In this document: positions 52,680-62,166 of the stretch, in pieces
How positions within the stretch are numbered: the first letter of the stretch is position 1
Layout: each line of letters opens with the position of its first letter
Source of the DNA: Nitrospira sp.
Lineage (GTDB): Bacteria > Nitrospirota > Nitrospiria > Nitrospirales > Nitrospiraceae
Length of the DNA stretch: 64,000 bases
Assembly: GCA_029194725.1 (NCBI GenBank)
Contig: JARFXQ010000014.1
Coordinates: forward strand, 1 to 64,000
Reading direction: 5' to 3'
Made by a program: the position numbers and the translations under genes
Notes under the pieces: model-generated
Database searches by the model: none
What the model was told of the DNA's origin: nothing
What the model saw: the letters and a program-made list of their open reading frames with translations, nothing else

Positions 52680-53288
52680 ATGCCAACAGACAAAATGATC
52701 TCTAGCCGTTCTCCAGCCAACAGGGTTGTCAGCGCGGCTCGGCGACAGTTCTTCACCCATGGATTCAGAGCGGTCAGGATGGATGATATTGCCGCCGAAC
52801 TTGGGATGAGCAAGAAGACGTTGTACGCCCATTTCCCCAGCAAGACCGTGCTCATCCAAGCCATCATGCAGGAGAAGTTTGGGGAAGTCGAAGCAGACCT
52901 CTCTCGCCTGAAAACGAAAGCCGGGCAGAGCGTCGAGACGACGCTCCGGAACCTACTGGATTGTGTGCAACAACACACAGCTGAGATTCAACCACCATTT
53001 GTGCGTGACATCGGACGCGAGCTGCCCGAGCTTTTTCAGGTTATCGAACAGCGACGTCGAGACTTGATCCGCCATCACTTCGGCGAACTGTTCGAAGAAG
53101 GACGGAAGGCCGGCCTCATCAGAAATGATATCCCAGTTCGCCTCATTATCGAGATCCTACTCGGGGCGGTGCAGACGATCATGAATCCTCCCAAACTGGC
53201 GGAACTTGGCCTGACTTTAGAGACTGGATACTCATCAATCATTGGAATCATCCTCGAAGGGGCACTGACCACACGACGCAATCGGTGA
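52680..53288 (+). CDS. TetR-family transcriptional regulator
   Basis: 202 residues. The N-terminal helix-turn-helix has RVVSAARRQFFTHGFRAVRMDDIAAELGMSKKTLYAHFPSK. The C-terminal ligand-binding domain includes VIEQRRRDLIRHHFGELFEEG. It stands 4 bp before the HlyD gene, so it likely controls the efflux operon it heads, as CecR does for the ybh genes. Autoregulation is inferred. Confidence 0.9.
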   Translation: MPTDKMISSRSPANRVVSAARRQFFTHGFRAVRMDDIAAELGMSKKTLYAHFPSKTVLIQAIMQEKFGEVEADLSRLKTKAGQSVETTLRNLLDCVQQHTAEIQPPFVRDIGRELPELFQVIEQRRRDLIRHHFGELFEEGRKAGLIRNDIPVRLIIEILLGAVQTIMNPPKLAELGLTLETGYSSIIGIILEGALTTRRNR

Positions 53289-53292
53289 ATCG

Positions 53293-54282
53293 ATGGGTGT
53301 AGGTCGTCCAGGAACCACAGAGGGGCTGATCCTGGCAATCACGCTGGTGATTGCCATGGTCCAGGCGGGCTGCGGGCGATCTTCGTCTGATCAAGTTCAG
53401 GGTTACGTCGAGGGTGAATACGTCTACGTGGCTTCACCTTATGCCGGTGCGCTTGCATCCTTGTCCGTACGACGTGGAGAACAGGTTAATGCGGGCGATC
53501 CCCTTTTCAGTCTGGAACAGGAGTCAGAAAAGGCCGCCCGTGACGAAGCAGCGAAAAAACTCAGTCAGGCGATGGCCAACCTTGGGGATGCGAAGAAGGG
53601 AAAACGGCCTTCTGAGATCGAATCGCTCAGGGCGCAACTGAAACAAGCACAGGCCGCCTTCCGATTGTCCGTGCAAGAAGCCAAGAGACAGGAAGGGCTC
53701 AAGTCTCTGCCTGGTGCCGCGGTGGAACTGGAAGTGGATCGCGCTTACGCGGCACGAGAACAAAATCAAGAGCGAGTCGCGCAGCTGAAGGCCGATCTGA
53801 ACACGGCACTGTTAGGGGCTCGCGTGGATCAAGTCGCGGCTGCTGAAGCAGAGGTGCATGCCAGAGAAGCGGCGTTGGCCGGAGCAGAATGGGCACTTGC
53901 GCAGAAACGACAAGCGGCGCCGAAGACAGGGCTCGTCTTCGACACCCTGTACCGTGAAGGAGAATGGGTAGCGGCCGGACGTCCGGTGGTTGTCTTGCTG
54001 CCGCCCGATCATATCAAAGTACGCACGTTTGTTTCAGAGACAAAGATCGGGACCATCAAGCTCGGCGACTTGGTCAAGATTACGGTGGATGGCGTGCAGG
54101 GTACGGTTCAGGGAAAGGTGGGCTTCATATCTCCTCGGGCAGAGTATACCCCACCGGTTATCTACAGCCAGGAGAACCGCGAGAAGCTGGTCTTCATGGT
54201 TGAAGCGCTGTTTGACCGGGATACCGCGCGCAATCTGCACCCCGGTCAACCGGTGGATGTACGATTCAACGGTGCCCCATGA
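53293..54282 (+). CDS. HlyD-family membrane-fusion lipoprotein
   Basis: 329 residues. Signal LILAITLVIAMVQAGC with lipobox QAGC. The biotinyl-lipoyl-like half is VYVASPYAGALASLSVRRGEQV. A long coiled hairpin (~85-200) follows, then the beta-barrel part with LKVRTFVSETKI-like HIKVRTFVSETKIGTIKLGD. It would link the ABC exporter to an outer-membrane channel. The ATPase gene overlaps its end by ATGA. It resembles YbhG. Confidence 0.87.
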   Translation: MGVGRPGTTEGLILAITLVIAMVQAGCGRSSSDQVQGYVEGEYVYVASPYAGALASLSVRRGEQVNAGDPLFSLEQESEKAARDEAAKKLSQAMANLGDAKKGKRPSEIESLRAQLKQAQAAFRLSVQEAKRQEGLKSLPGAAVELEVDRAYAAREQNQERVAQLKADLNTALLGARVDQVAAAEAEVHAREAALAGAEWALAQKRQAAPKTGLVFDTLYREGEWVAAGRPVVVLLPPDHIKVRTFVSETKIGTIKLGDLVKITVDGVQGTVQGKVGFISPRAEYTPPVIYSQENREKLVFMVEALFDRDTARNLHPGQPVDVRFNGAP

Positions 54283-55220
54283 AACAGGCTGTTAACGGAC
54301 AAGAATTGGCCATTGACGTACGGGGCATGACGAAGCGATTTGGGTCGCGGACCGTGGTCGACCACATCGACCTTCGTGTAGGTCGTGGCGAGATCTACGG
54401 CTTCCTCGGGCCGAATGGCAGCGGCAAGACGACGTTCATCCGCATGTTGTGCGGTCTCCTGCGCCCGGATGAAGGGAGCGGTACTTGTCTTGGCTACGAC
54501 GTCATCACCGAAAGCGAAGCCATCAAAGCCGCCGTTGGTTATATGACCCAGCGGTTTAGTTTCTACGAAGACCTGAGCATCGCCGAAAATCTCGATTTCG
54601 TTGCCCGGATGTTTCAAGTTGATCGTCGGCGCGAGTCTGTTGAGCGGAGTCTCGAACGCTTGGGCCTCACCAATCGTCGAGAGCAGTTGGCCGGTCAGTT
54701 GTCGGGAGGGTGGAAGCAGCGACTCGCTCTGGCCGCTTGTTTGATCCATCGACCAAAGTTATTGCTCTTGGATGAACCGACAGCCGGCGTCGATCCGAAA
54801 GCGCGCAGAGAATTTTGGGAACAGATTCACGAATTGGCCGCCGAAGGACTCACCTTCTTGATCACCACCCACTATATGGATGAAGCCGAACGCTGCCATC
54901 GCCTTGCCTACATCGCCCATGGGAAGTTGCTCACCTATGGAACTGTCGCCGATGTCATCACTCAGGCGCAGCTTACCACCTGGTCCGTCAGTGGGCCGGA
55001 TCTTCAGCAATTGGCCGGAATCTTGCGTCGGCAGCCAGGCGTGCAACAAGCCGTCGCGTTCGGTGGCCGGTTGCATGTGAGCGGAGACGACCCTGTCGCG
55101 CTCGACGCAACGGTTTCGGCGTTTCGTACTGCGCCTTATGACTGGCAACGAGTGGACACGAGTCTGGAAGACGTGTTCATCCATCTCATGCATCGATCCT
55201 CAAATGAGGTCACGTCATGA
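54279..55220 (+). CDS. ABC exporter ATP-binding protein (YbhF-like)
   Basis: 313 residues, one nucleotide-binding domain (YbhF has two). Walker A GPNGSGKT, Q-loop MTQRFSFYEDLS, signature LSGGWKQRL, Walker B LLLDEPTAGVD, H-loop LITTHYMDEAE. The C-terminal ~80 residues form the DrrA-type accessory domain. It overlaps the fusion-protein gene and the permease gene by 4 bp each. Confidence 0.9.
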   Translation: MKQAVNGQELAIDVRGMTKRFGSRTVVDHIDLRVGRGEIYGFLGPNGSGKTTFIRMLCGLLRPDEGSGTCLGYDVITESEAIKAAVGYMTQRFSFYEDLSIAENLDFVARMFQVDRRRESVERSLERLGLTNRREQLAGQLSGGWKQRLALAACLIHRPKLLLLDEPTAGVDPKARREFWEQIHELAAEGLTFLITTHYMDEAERCHRLAYIAHGKLLTYGTVADVITQAQLTTWSVSGPDLQQLAGILRRQPGVQQAVAFGGRLHVSGDDPVALDATVSAFRTAPYDWQRVDTSLEDVFIHLMHRSSNEVTS

Positions 55221-56359
55221 GCCTGCGATGGACATTTTCTCCCTCCCGTTTCTGGGCCATCGTCGTCAAGGAGTTCATTCAGATGCGGCGAGACCGGGTC
55301 ACATTCGGGATGATGATCGGCATTCCGTTGATTCAACTCATCCTCTTCGGCTTTGCCATCAACGCGGACCCGAAGCGCTTGCCGACAGCGGTTCTTCTCG
55401 CCGATTACGGCCCCCACGGACGAACGCTCCTCCAGGCCATACGGAACAGCGACTACTTCGAATTCACCAGGCAGGTGATGAGCGAGCGGGAAGCGAATGA
55501 GGTGCTCGCGCGGGGCGACGTGCAGTTCGTGATCAATATTCCGCCCGACTTTTCGCGTGACGTAGTCCGGGGCGATCGACCTGCTATCCTTGTCGAGGCC
55601 GACGCCACAGATCCGGCGGCAACCAGCAATGCGATTGGCTCTCTGCGCCTGTTGGCGGGGACGGCACTCCGGCAAGATTTGAAGGGGCCTTTCACCTTTC
55701 TGTCTGTAGGTGAAGATCCGATCGACTTGCGTATCCATGCGCGATACAACCCAGAGGCCATCACACAATACAACATCGTGCCGGGCTTGATGGGCGTGGT
55801 GCTCACCATGACGATGGTGATGATCACCGGCCTGGCAATTACCCGTGAGCGCGAACGCGGTACCATGGAAAATCTACTCTCGATGCCGACAAGGCCGTTC
55901 GAGGTCATGATCGGCAAGGTGCTGCCATATATTCTTGTGGGATATGTCCAAGTGGCGCTCATTCTCCTGGCGGCTCACCTGCTGTTCAAGGTGCCGGTGT
56001 ACGGCAGCATCCCGATGCTGTTCCTCGCCGCGTTGGTCTTTATTACAGCCAACCTGGCGATGGGAATCACCTTTTCGACCATGGCACAGAACCAGTTGCA
56101 GGCCGTGCAGCTCTCGTTCTTTTTCTTTTTGCCGTCGCTGTTACTCTCGGGGTTCATGTTCCCGTTCCGCGGGATGCCTCAATGGGCGCAAGCGATCGGA
56201 GAACTGTTGCCACTGACGCATTTTCTCAGAATCGTGCGGGGCATCATGCTCAAGGGGAATGGGCCGCACGAGGTTATGTTCCAGTTGTGGCAGATCGCCC
56301 TCTTTGCCCTCGTCGCCCTGGCGATCGGCGTGAAACGGTACCGCCAGACCCTGGATTAG
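55217..56359 (+). CDS. ABC-2-type permease (YbhS/YbhR-like)
   Basis: 380 residues. One N-terminal helix (~30-50) precedes a large periplasmic domain (~55-180), then five helices (GLMGVVLTMTMVMITGLAITRERERGTMENLL; VQVALILLAAHLLF). The ABC-2 signature RERERGTMENLLSMP is clear. Only one permease gene is present where ybh operons have two, so it probably homodimerises. Substrate is unknown; drugs or cations are plausible. Confidence 0.88.
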   Translation: MSLRWTFSPSRFWAIVVKEFIQMRRDRVTFGMMIGIPLIQLILFGFAINADPKRLPTAVLLADYGPHGRTLLQAIRNSDYFEFTRQVMSEREANEVLARGDVQFVINIPPDFSRDVVRGDRPAILVEADATDPAATSNAIGSLRLLAGTALRQDLKGPFTFLSVGEDPIDLRIHARYNPEAITQYNIVPGLMGVVLTMTMVMITGLAITRERERGTMENLLSMPTRPFEVMIGKVLPYILVGYVQVALILLAAHLLFKVPVYGSIPMLFLAALVFITANLAMGITFSTMAQNQLQAVQLSFFFFLPSLLLSGFMFPFRGMPQWAQAIGELLPLTHFLRIVRGIMLKGNGPHEVMFQLWQIALFALVALAIGVKRYRQTLD

Positions 56360-56593
56360 GGACCTCCGAGAAGTGGAGCCGGCTTATACCGATGCGATGG
56401 TAAAGGGGTCTACAAATGAGTAAGGCCACAAGGTCAAGGCCTGGGAGTGCGTGGCAGAGGATCGGTTAGATCCAGGCACTCGGTCAGGCTCGAATAGCAT
56501 CAAGCAAACGAATGGTGACATCCAAAGCCGGTGTTGATTGATCGGCGGCCCTTACAAACATGAACTACAGCAACAGGTCGATCTGTTGGCCGA

Positions 56594-57880
56594 TCAGAAG
56601 ATATACACAAGATCGATCGAGAGGGTCGGCTGGTAGCTCGTCGCTCGGTCGCCGAGCTGAAAGACATTCTGATTGGACTTGTCATAACGGTATTCGAGCC
56701 TGGTCTTCACCGACGGAAAGGGCCTGTACTCGAGCGTGCCGGTAACTTCCCATACGGTCTGCGCGACGGCCGGCGCAGCTTGTGTTGATGTGGCGCCGAA
56801 GCACACGTTGGCTCTTGGTTGATAGGCCGTTGTTCCCTGACAGAGCACCAAACCTCCCGCGTCTTCGAAAATCTCCCCTCGTAAACGGACACCCCATTCT
56901 TTCGTGAAGTCATGAAACAGATAGGTTGCCACCCCTTGCCAGCGCGCATTATGTCCAGCGCTGATCAGGCTGCTGTTGGCCTGATTAGCGTAGTAAGCCT
57001 CAACGACCGCCCATGTCTGCGCGCCGAGCTGCCAGCTTGCGTATCCGCCGCCCAGCAGGAGTGTCCCTCCCGGCGTGCCGGGCGCACCAGACCTGGGCCC
57101 GGCCAACCCATAGACCATGACCCTCACCGTTTCAGATGGAAAGACCATCAGCAGCGTCTCCACCAAAGGCTCGAGATGTGCATTCGCTTGAGCCGCGTTG
57201 ATAAAGGGGATCGCCCTGACCGACAGCACTACCTGTTCGTTGAACTCGTACGTAGCGCCGATGCCCCCCGTCGTGAAAGGCTGCCCCAGATACAGATAGG
57301 ATCGTGAGTAATTCGGGCTGTATGGATTCCCCACCTGCTCATAGCCGACCAGGGCGTTAAACAGCCCGACTTGCAGGTCAAGCCCACGACCAACTGGAAC
57401 GAGATATTGGGCATAGAGTTCCTGGAAGCCCGCGAAAGGATTTAGATTCAGCCCGCTGATGTAGTCTGCATCTTGCCCCGCGTTGAATTTCACACGAAAG
57501 CCGAGCCGATCGAGAGCGGAACCATCGGCTTTAGCCTGTCGTTCTATCGCAGCCTGGATCGCGTTTGCCCGAAACTGATTGGAGTTGACGCTGAAAGCGC
57601 GGAGTTGATTGATATCGTCTGACGGGTCGTTGAAGTTCTGCGTATAGGAGACGTGGAAGTAGCCGGTGAACCGCACCTTCAGAACGTCCGACAGCAGCCG
57701 CCGCACGGTCATCTTTTCCGCTACTCTGGGAATAGGCTCGAACTGATAAGTAGAGGGACTTGGTTTGTTCTCCTCGCCTCGTGCGTCCGTCAGGATAACG
57801 CATCCAAAGGCGAGAATCACAACAACGAAGGCTAGGCCTGACCGACGGAGCACGTGGTGGTTCCTGGATTCATGCGGCAC
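56594..57880 (-). CDS. Outer-membrane porin (BBP2-like beta-barrel)
   Basis: 428 residues, GTG start with GGGAGAAGAG upstream. Signal peptide GLAFVVVILAFGCVILTDARG. LKVRFTGYFHVSYTQNFNDPSDD starts a barrel with regular strands (LGFRVKFNAG, DLQVGLFNALVGYEQVG, SWQLGAQTWAVVEAYY, VKTRLEYRYDKSNQNVF) and ends LSIDLVYIF with the C-terminal Phe. The topology resembles OmpL-like BBP2 porins. Its 3' end faces the ABC exporter; any link with it is speculative. Confidence 0.75.
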   Translation of the reverse strand: MPHESRNHHVLRRSGLAFVVVILAFGCVILTDARGEENKPSPSTYQFEPIPRVAEKMTVRRLLSDVLKVRFTGYFHVSYTQNFNDPSDDINQLRAFSVNSNQFRANAIQAAIERQAKADGSALDRLGFRVKFNAGQDADYISGLNLNPFAGFQELYAQYLVPVGRGLDLQVGLFNALVGYEQVGNPYSPNYSRSYLYLGQPFTTGGIGATYEFNEQVVLSVRAIPFINAAQANAHLEPLVETLLMVFPSETVRVMVYGLAGPRSGAPGTPGGTLLLGGGYASWQLGAQTWAVVEAYYANQANSSLISAGHNARWQGVATYLFHDFTKEWGVRLRGEIFEDAGGLVLCQGTTAYQPRANVCFGATSTQAAPAVAQTVWEVTGTLEYRPFPSVKTRLEYRYDKSNQNVFQLGDRATSYQPTLSIDLVYIF

Positions 57881-58241
57881 AATGCTCTTCTCCCATTTAA
57901 CACGGAGGCCGTGCCAAAGAAGTTCGCCTCGATGCGATGCGCAGGGAGTTCGCGCTCATTATATATCAGCAGCCATCCTGACAGAACCGTCAGCATGTTC
58001 CAAATCAAATTCGAATGGATAGAAGAGAGGGTTCAGCAGGTCGCACAGGAGATCAGCCAGGCAGCCATGGTGCTCCGTTCCCTATGCTGCATATCCTAAG
58101 AGATGAGACGGACAATCGCAATGCTCGAATGTGACCCGGCCGCTTGCCTTCGGCATAGTTGACCGGGATGAAGGTAATCTTCTTCCTGACATTCTTTGCG
58201 GCAATATCGAACAGATTTCCTTGTTACGCGACAATTTCAGC
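57881..58241. other. 361 bp spacer without a supported gene
   Basis: Between the lipoprotein stop and the porin start. A short plus-strand frame (57992 to ~58099) has a plausible helix but no RBS, so it is not called. It probably includes the porin promoter. Confidence 0.35.
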
Positions 58242-59147
58242 CTAATTCTGATTCTTGGCTCTGTGCAGCGCCATCTGTATCGATGGCAACTTGTCGGTTG
58301 TAATTCCTTGTTTGCTCGCAAGACGAAGTTCGCACCCTTTGAAGGGTTGGCCATCAATAGTCCCTACCCAACCCTTTCCTTCCCAATCTCGTGCAATGGA
58401 GAATTGGAACGGGACGAGCTCAGCTTTGGCTGCGGCGACCTTCGCCGCATGTTCCTCTGCCTTGGCTTTTTGCCGGAGAGCCTCCCGCATCTCAAGTTCC
58501 TCCAACGCCTTCCTGTTCTTTTTCACCAACTCGCTGTTCTCGATACCCCAAGGACCACGCGAGCCGTAGGTCAGCTCATGCGAAATAAGTCCCATTTCCA
58601 CTGCTGCATTGTCCCGTAGCCGATGTTCTTCTTCCATCTCCTTTGCCGTTGGAACAATGGGTCTTGGGGTAGCCTCCATACGAAGAATTCCCTTCTGATA
58701 ATCGAAGGTTCCCTTGAGTCCTGTTTCGATTATTCGTGGTTGCGCCGGTACTGAGTGGTCCAATGCCCTGAAAGTTCCGACGACATCGGCCGGCTCAACA
58801 TACATACTGAAAGGAGCTTCGTGATTGGCGGTGGCAAGTTCGATCTCGATAGTAGAGCGTTCATTACAAGCACCACCTGCCCACGCACCTTGGAGGAGCG
58901 CCTGCGCGTACATTTTCGGAATTGTATCGCCTGCCTTAATAGGTTTCTGAGCTGCAAGAGCCGCTTGCTCTTTCTGTCTGATCTCAGCTAAAGTCTGCTC
59001 GTGTTGTTGCTGTGGCGCGAGACGTTCTTGTTTCGCCAGCTCAAGCAGGACCGTCTGATGCAATCCACAGGCATCAAGAGTCAATGTGAGCCCGCTCAAT
59101 ACGATCAAACAGCACAAGCGGATACCGTCGAACTTACCTAGCTGCAT
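58242..59147 (-). CDS. Lipoprotein of unknown function
   Basis: 301 residues from ATG 59147 with AAAGGTGATC upstream. The frame is open to 59231, but that start would put ~28 polar residues before the signal. Lipoprotein signal LCCLIVLSGLTLTLDAC with lipobox LDAC. A charged, probably coiled segment (ELAKQERLAPQQQHEQTLAE) follows. A compact region begins AWAGGACNERSTIEIELATAN, and a second coil sits at ~235-275 (KAKAEEHAAKVAAAK). No family is recognised. Confidence 0.68.
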   Translation of the reverse strand: MQLGKFDGIRLCCLIVLSGLTLTLDACGLHQTVLLELAKQERLAPQQQHEQTLAEIRQKEQAALAAQKPIKAGDTIPKMYAQALLQGAWAGGACNERSTIEIELATANHEAPFSMYVEPADVVGTFRALDHSVPAQPRIIETGLKGTFDYQKGILRMEATPRPIVPTAKEMEEEHRLRDNAAVEMGLISHELTYGSRGPWGIENSELVKKNRKALEELEMREALRQKAKAEEHAAKVAAAKAELVPFQFSIARDWEGKGWVGTIDGQPFKGCELRLASKQGITTDKLPSIQMALHRAKNQN

Positions 59148-59227
59148 GTCGTGATCACCTTTCATTTCCGAATTGGGCATGCGAAAGAAGTTGGATGATA
59201 CGGCTTTTTGCAAATGTGATGAATTAT

Positions 59228-59270
59228 TCATGAAGGGATCATAATACAGGCATCATGAAGAAATCATGAA
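59228..59270 (-). promoter_or_regulatory. 11 bp-spaced direct repeats upstream of the lipoprotein gene
   Basis: TCATGAA occurs at 59228-59234, 59253-59259 and 59264-59270. The last two are exactly 11 bp apart, one helical turn, as in OmpR/PhoB-type direct-repeat operators (read TTCATGA-N4-TTCATGA on the minus strand). They lie ~106-125 bp upstream of the start at 59147. The binding factor is unknown. Confidence 0.4.
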
Positions 59271-59666
59271 AGAATAATGAAGAGTCCTTCATCCCTATGA
59301 AAATCGAGCCGAATCCGACACGCCCTTCCTAAATAAGGCTTCAATAGACCACGCATGAAACTCTGTATGTATGAGCCGGTCGTTCGGCACCGTGCCGCTA
59401 ATTCGGCATCGGACGTGAGTCTTACTCCCTCCTAATCAACGATTCCAGTTCGGCTCATCTTTATAAGATACAACAAGTTACAGATGGATCGGGGATTCCA
59501 TGCTGAAGAGGTCTGCCTGGAATGCGAGTTGCCAAATAGGAAGGAAGTTTCCAGTTACAGGTTTCAGACAGGATTGTGAGGCGCTTTTCAATTAAGACTT
59601 GAGACTCCATCACGCAGTGTTCCTGAGTGATGGTTTGGAAGTTCGGCAACCGGAGGAGGACATATT
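59271..59666. other. Promoter region of the NmrA gene with a short palindrome
   Basis: The spacer holds no gene I can support. CCATCAC (59607-59613) and GTGATGG (59627-59633) form a perfect 7 bp inverted repeat with a 13 bp spacer, 34 bp before the start at 59667. It may be an operator or a leader hairpin. Confidence 0.35.
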
Positions 59667-60533
59667 ATGTTTGTTATTGTAGGGGCGACAGGACACACAG
59701 GGTCTTCGGTGGCAGAGACTTTACTCGGTAGAAAGCAACCGGTCAGAGTCGTCGTTCGTACAACGGAGAAGGGCGCCGAATGGAAAGCCAAGGGTGCGGA
59801 GGTAGCCATCGCATCACTCGACGATGTATCGGCGCTGACGAAGGCATTTGAAGGAGCGACAGGGGTCTATTTGTTGGTGCCGCCGAATTACGGTGCCGAG
59901 CCATGGTTGACGAGCCAACAGGCGCGGATGGATCGGGTCGCAGAGGCCGTTCAGAAGAGTGGGGTGGAGCATGTGGTTTTTCTGTCGTCGGTCGGCGGGC
60001 ATATCGCCGGAAAGACCGGCCCGATCCGAGCCGCGAGTTATGGCGAACAGGCTCTTGGTCGGGCTGCCAAGCGTCTGACCATTCTTCGACCTTGCTATTT
60101 TATGGATAACTGGGCGCCGGTGATTGGCGCGGCGAAAGCAGAGGGAGTTCTCCCGACATTCATCGCGCCTCAAGCCAAGGTTCCCATGATTTCAACCAAG
60201 GATGTCGGCAGGATCGCAGCGGAGCAATTGATCGCCGGCGGACTGGCCAAACAGATCGTGGAAATGGCAGGTCCGGCAGAGTACAGCCCCGATGAGGTTG
60301 CTTCAGCGCTAGGCCGGATCTTGGGGAAAACGGTAACAACTCAACATGCGCCCCTGAATGCCGTTGTTCCAACGTTTAAGTCGTTTGGATTTTCGGAGGA
60401 GGCGGCAAGGCTTTTCGAAGAGATGTATACCGCCTTCTCGACCGGCACGATTCACTACGAGCATCCTGCGTCTGTGATTCGGGGTCGAATTACACTGGCC
60501 GAGGCCTTGAAGGGGCTCGTGAACGCCGGATGA
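59667..60533 (+). CDS. NmrA-like NAD(P)-binding protein
   Basis: 288 residues with RBS GGAGGAGGACATATT. Atypical SDR: FVIVGATGHTGSSVAE is the dinucleotide motif (GxxGxxG). PVRVVVRTTEKGAEWKAKGAEVAIASLDD follows the NmrA pattern. There is no catalytic YxxxK, so it may sense NADP/NADPH or act as an azoreductase-type or ether-reductase relative. It starts a plus-strand run of small redox genes (38 bp to the next start). Confidence 0.85.
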   Translation: MFVIVGATGHTGSSVAETLLGRKQPVRVVVRTTEKGAEWKAKGAEVAIASLDDVSALTKAFEGATGVYLLVPPNYGAEPWLTSQQARMDRVAEAVQKSGVEHVVFLSSVGGHIAGKTGPIRAASYGEQALGRAAKRLTILRPCYFMDNWAPVIGAAKAEGVLPTFIAPQAKVPMISTKDVGRIAAEQLIAGGLAKQIVEMAGPAEYSPDEVASALGRILGKTVTTQHAPLNAVVPTFKSFGFSEEAARLFEEMYTAFSTGTIHYEHPASVIRGRITLAEALKGLVNAG

Positions 60534-60571
60534 ACGTTGCGCGAGCATGGGTAAGACATAAGGAGACCATC

Positions 60572-61033
60572 ATGAAGCCGGACCTCGACAAAGTGAGAAA
60601 GCTGGCCAAAGACCTCCGAGAAGGCTACCCCCGGAGTCCTCGCGCGAAGCTCGGCGGCTATGTGATTGCGGCTCGCTGCGCGGATAAATGCCGGGCGTTC
60701 TTGCTGGGCATGAATGGCGAGTACAGCTACTGGCCCTGTTCGTTGGCGAGCCAGTGGTTTGCATTCACCGGTATTACGCCTGAACAGTTCAAGGACGTTG
60801 TTGCGACGGGAGCAACCGACGAAGAACTCACAACGTGGATCACGGGGAATTCCAAGGTCAAGGACCAGAACGAAGTGCTGAAGTGGAACAACGCGATGCG
60901 GGACATGCGATTGAGCGACATGAGTCTCCAGGGCCAACAATACTTGGAGGAGTACATTCCGAAGTTCTTGCCGCAACATCGTCCGGTCTATGTATGGTTT
61001 GACGTGTACGATCTGGAAGAAAAGCGATACTGA
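60572..61033 (+). CDS. DUF5069 protein
   Basis: 153 residues from ATG 60572 (RBS AAGGAGACCATC). DLREGYPRSPRAKLGGYVIAARCADKCRAFLLG is the DUF5069 N-terminus. The rest is alpha-helical with FFDVYDLEEKR-like WFDVYDLEEKRY at the end. Cytoplasmic, unknown function. Spaced 38 bp after the NmrA gene. Confidence 0.75.
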   Translation: MKPDLDKVRKLAKDLREGYPRSPRAKLGGYVIAARCADKCRAFLLGMNGEYSYWPCSLASQWFAFTGITPEQFKDVVATGATDEELTTWITGNSKVKDQNEVLKWNNAMRDMRLSDMSLQGQQYLEEYIPKFLPQHRPVYVWFDVYDLEEKRY

Positions 61034-61046
61034 ATGGGTGCGTTTG

Positions 61047-61712
61047 ATGAGTGAAACAGACTCAAAGCTCCGGATCGACGTCTATTCCGATGTCATCTGT
61101 CCTTGGTGCTATGTCGGCAAGCGACGGCTCGAACGGGCGCTCAGGGAATGGCGTGATGACTCTTCGGTGGAAGTGAACTGGAGACCGTTTCAGTTGAATC
61201 CTACGATGCCGAAGAACGGGATGGATCGCACGATCTATTTGGAAACCAAGTTCGGCAGTCTGGATAGGTTTAGGGAAATGGAGCAGCGCTTGCTAGAAGC
61301 AGGGAAGGCCGAGCAGATTCCCTTTGCCTTTGAGAAGATCGCTAGGACACCGAACACCTTCTTGGCCCATAGATTGATCTGGTATGCCGGACAACAAGGC
61401 TGTCAGGACGCGGTGGTCCATCAGCTGTTCAAAGACTATTTTGAAGCAGGTCTTGATATCGGCTCTCTATCGACACTGGTGGAATCGGCCGATCGAGCAG
61501 GGCTGAGAGTGAACGAGTTTCTCATGAGCGAAGAGGGAGCTGCAGAGGTCAAGCGCGAAGAGGCTCTTGGTCATGAGTTGGGCATTCGAGGAGTGCCGTA
61601 CTTCGTTCTCGACAAAGCCTATGGAATCTCGGGCGCGCAGCCGGTCGAAGTATTCGTTTCTGCCCTTGAAAGAGTTCGGACCGGCGTTTCCACCGACGGC
61701 GGATCTCAGTAG
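61047..61712 (+). CDS. DsbA/FrnE-family thioredoxin-fold oxidoreductase
   Basis: 221 residues from ATG 61047. Thioredoxin fold with IDVYSDVICPWCYVGKRRLE, active site CPWC at ~21-24. The inserted helical domain and RGVPYFVLDKAYGISGAQPVEVF (cis-Pro in GVPYF) match FrnE. No signal peptide, so it is cytoplasmic. It forms or isomerises disulfides, often in polyketide or stress contexts. It sits 13 bp after the DUF5069 gene. Confidence 0.87.
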   Translation: MSETDSKLRIDVYSDVICPWCYVGKRRLERALREWRDDSSVEVNWRPFQLNPTMPKNGMDRTIYLETKFGSLDRFREMEQRLLEAGKAEQIPFAFEKIARTPNTFLAHRLIWYAGQQGCQDAVVHQLFKDYFEAGLDIGSLSTLVESADRAGLRVNEFLMSEEGAAEVKREEALGHELGIRGVPYFVLDKAYGISGAQPVEVFVSALERVRTGVSTDGGSQ

Positions 61713-61728
61713 TCAGAAGAGGTGATGG

Positions 61729-62166
61729 ATGTCCGTCCAAGTCTACGGATGCAACCATGTGGTGATCGAAGTCACCGACGCGAAGAAAGCGGTGAAGTTT
61801 TATCAGGACGTGTTCGGGCTGAAGATGCTACGTGGCGGGGAAGGGGCGGCCTGGTGCAAGCTCGGTGAGCACCAGTTCATGGCGATTTTCGAAGTGGAGG
61901 AGTTGCAGCTCGATCGCACGAAGCATTTCGGGCTCATAGTGCGCGACGCAGAACAGATCAAGGAAGTCCGTCGGAAACTGACAAAGAAGTACAAGCTAAA
62001 GCTCCATCCTGATTTTCGCTGCGACTTTCGAGATCCTTGGGGAAACCGGATTCAGGTTGGGGACCTGAGCGATGAGTCGTTGGTCTGGCTGCTGCCCTAT
62101 CAGGAGGTGCAGAAAGCCGGGATTATGTTCACATCAAAAAAACACATGAAAGGAGTTCGACGATGA
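61729..62166 (+). CDS. VOC-family (glyoxalase/dioxygenase fold) protein
   Basis: 145 residues; GAGGTG before ATG. CNHVVIEVTDAKKAVKFYQDVFGLKML is the first beta-alpha-beta-beta-beta module, with a His metal ligand in NHVVIEV, and FGLIVRDAEQIKEV the second. RDPWGNRIQVGDL supplies the C-terminal region, although the usual Glu ligand is replaced by Gln (RIQV). Substrate is unknown. Translation is coupled to the next gene by ATGA. Confidence 0.82.
   Translation: MSVQVYGCNHVVIEVTDAKKAVKFYQDVFGLKMLRGGEGAAWCKLGEHQFMAIFEVEELQLDRTKHFGLIVRDAEQIKEVRRKLTKKYKLKLHPDFRCDFRDPWGNRIQVGDLSDESLVWLLPYQEVQKAGIMFTSKKHMKGVRR

Noticed and set aside
57992..58099. A small plus-strand ORF with a helical peptide
   Set aside because: No ribosome-binding site and no recognisable family; probably chance.
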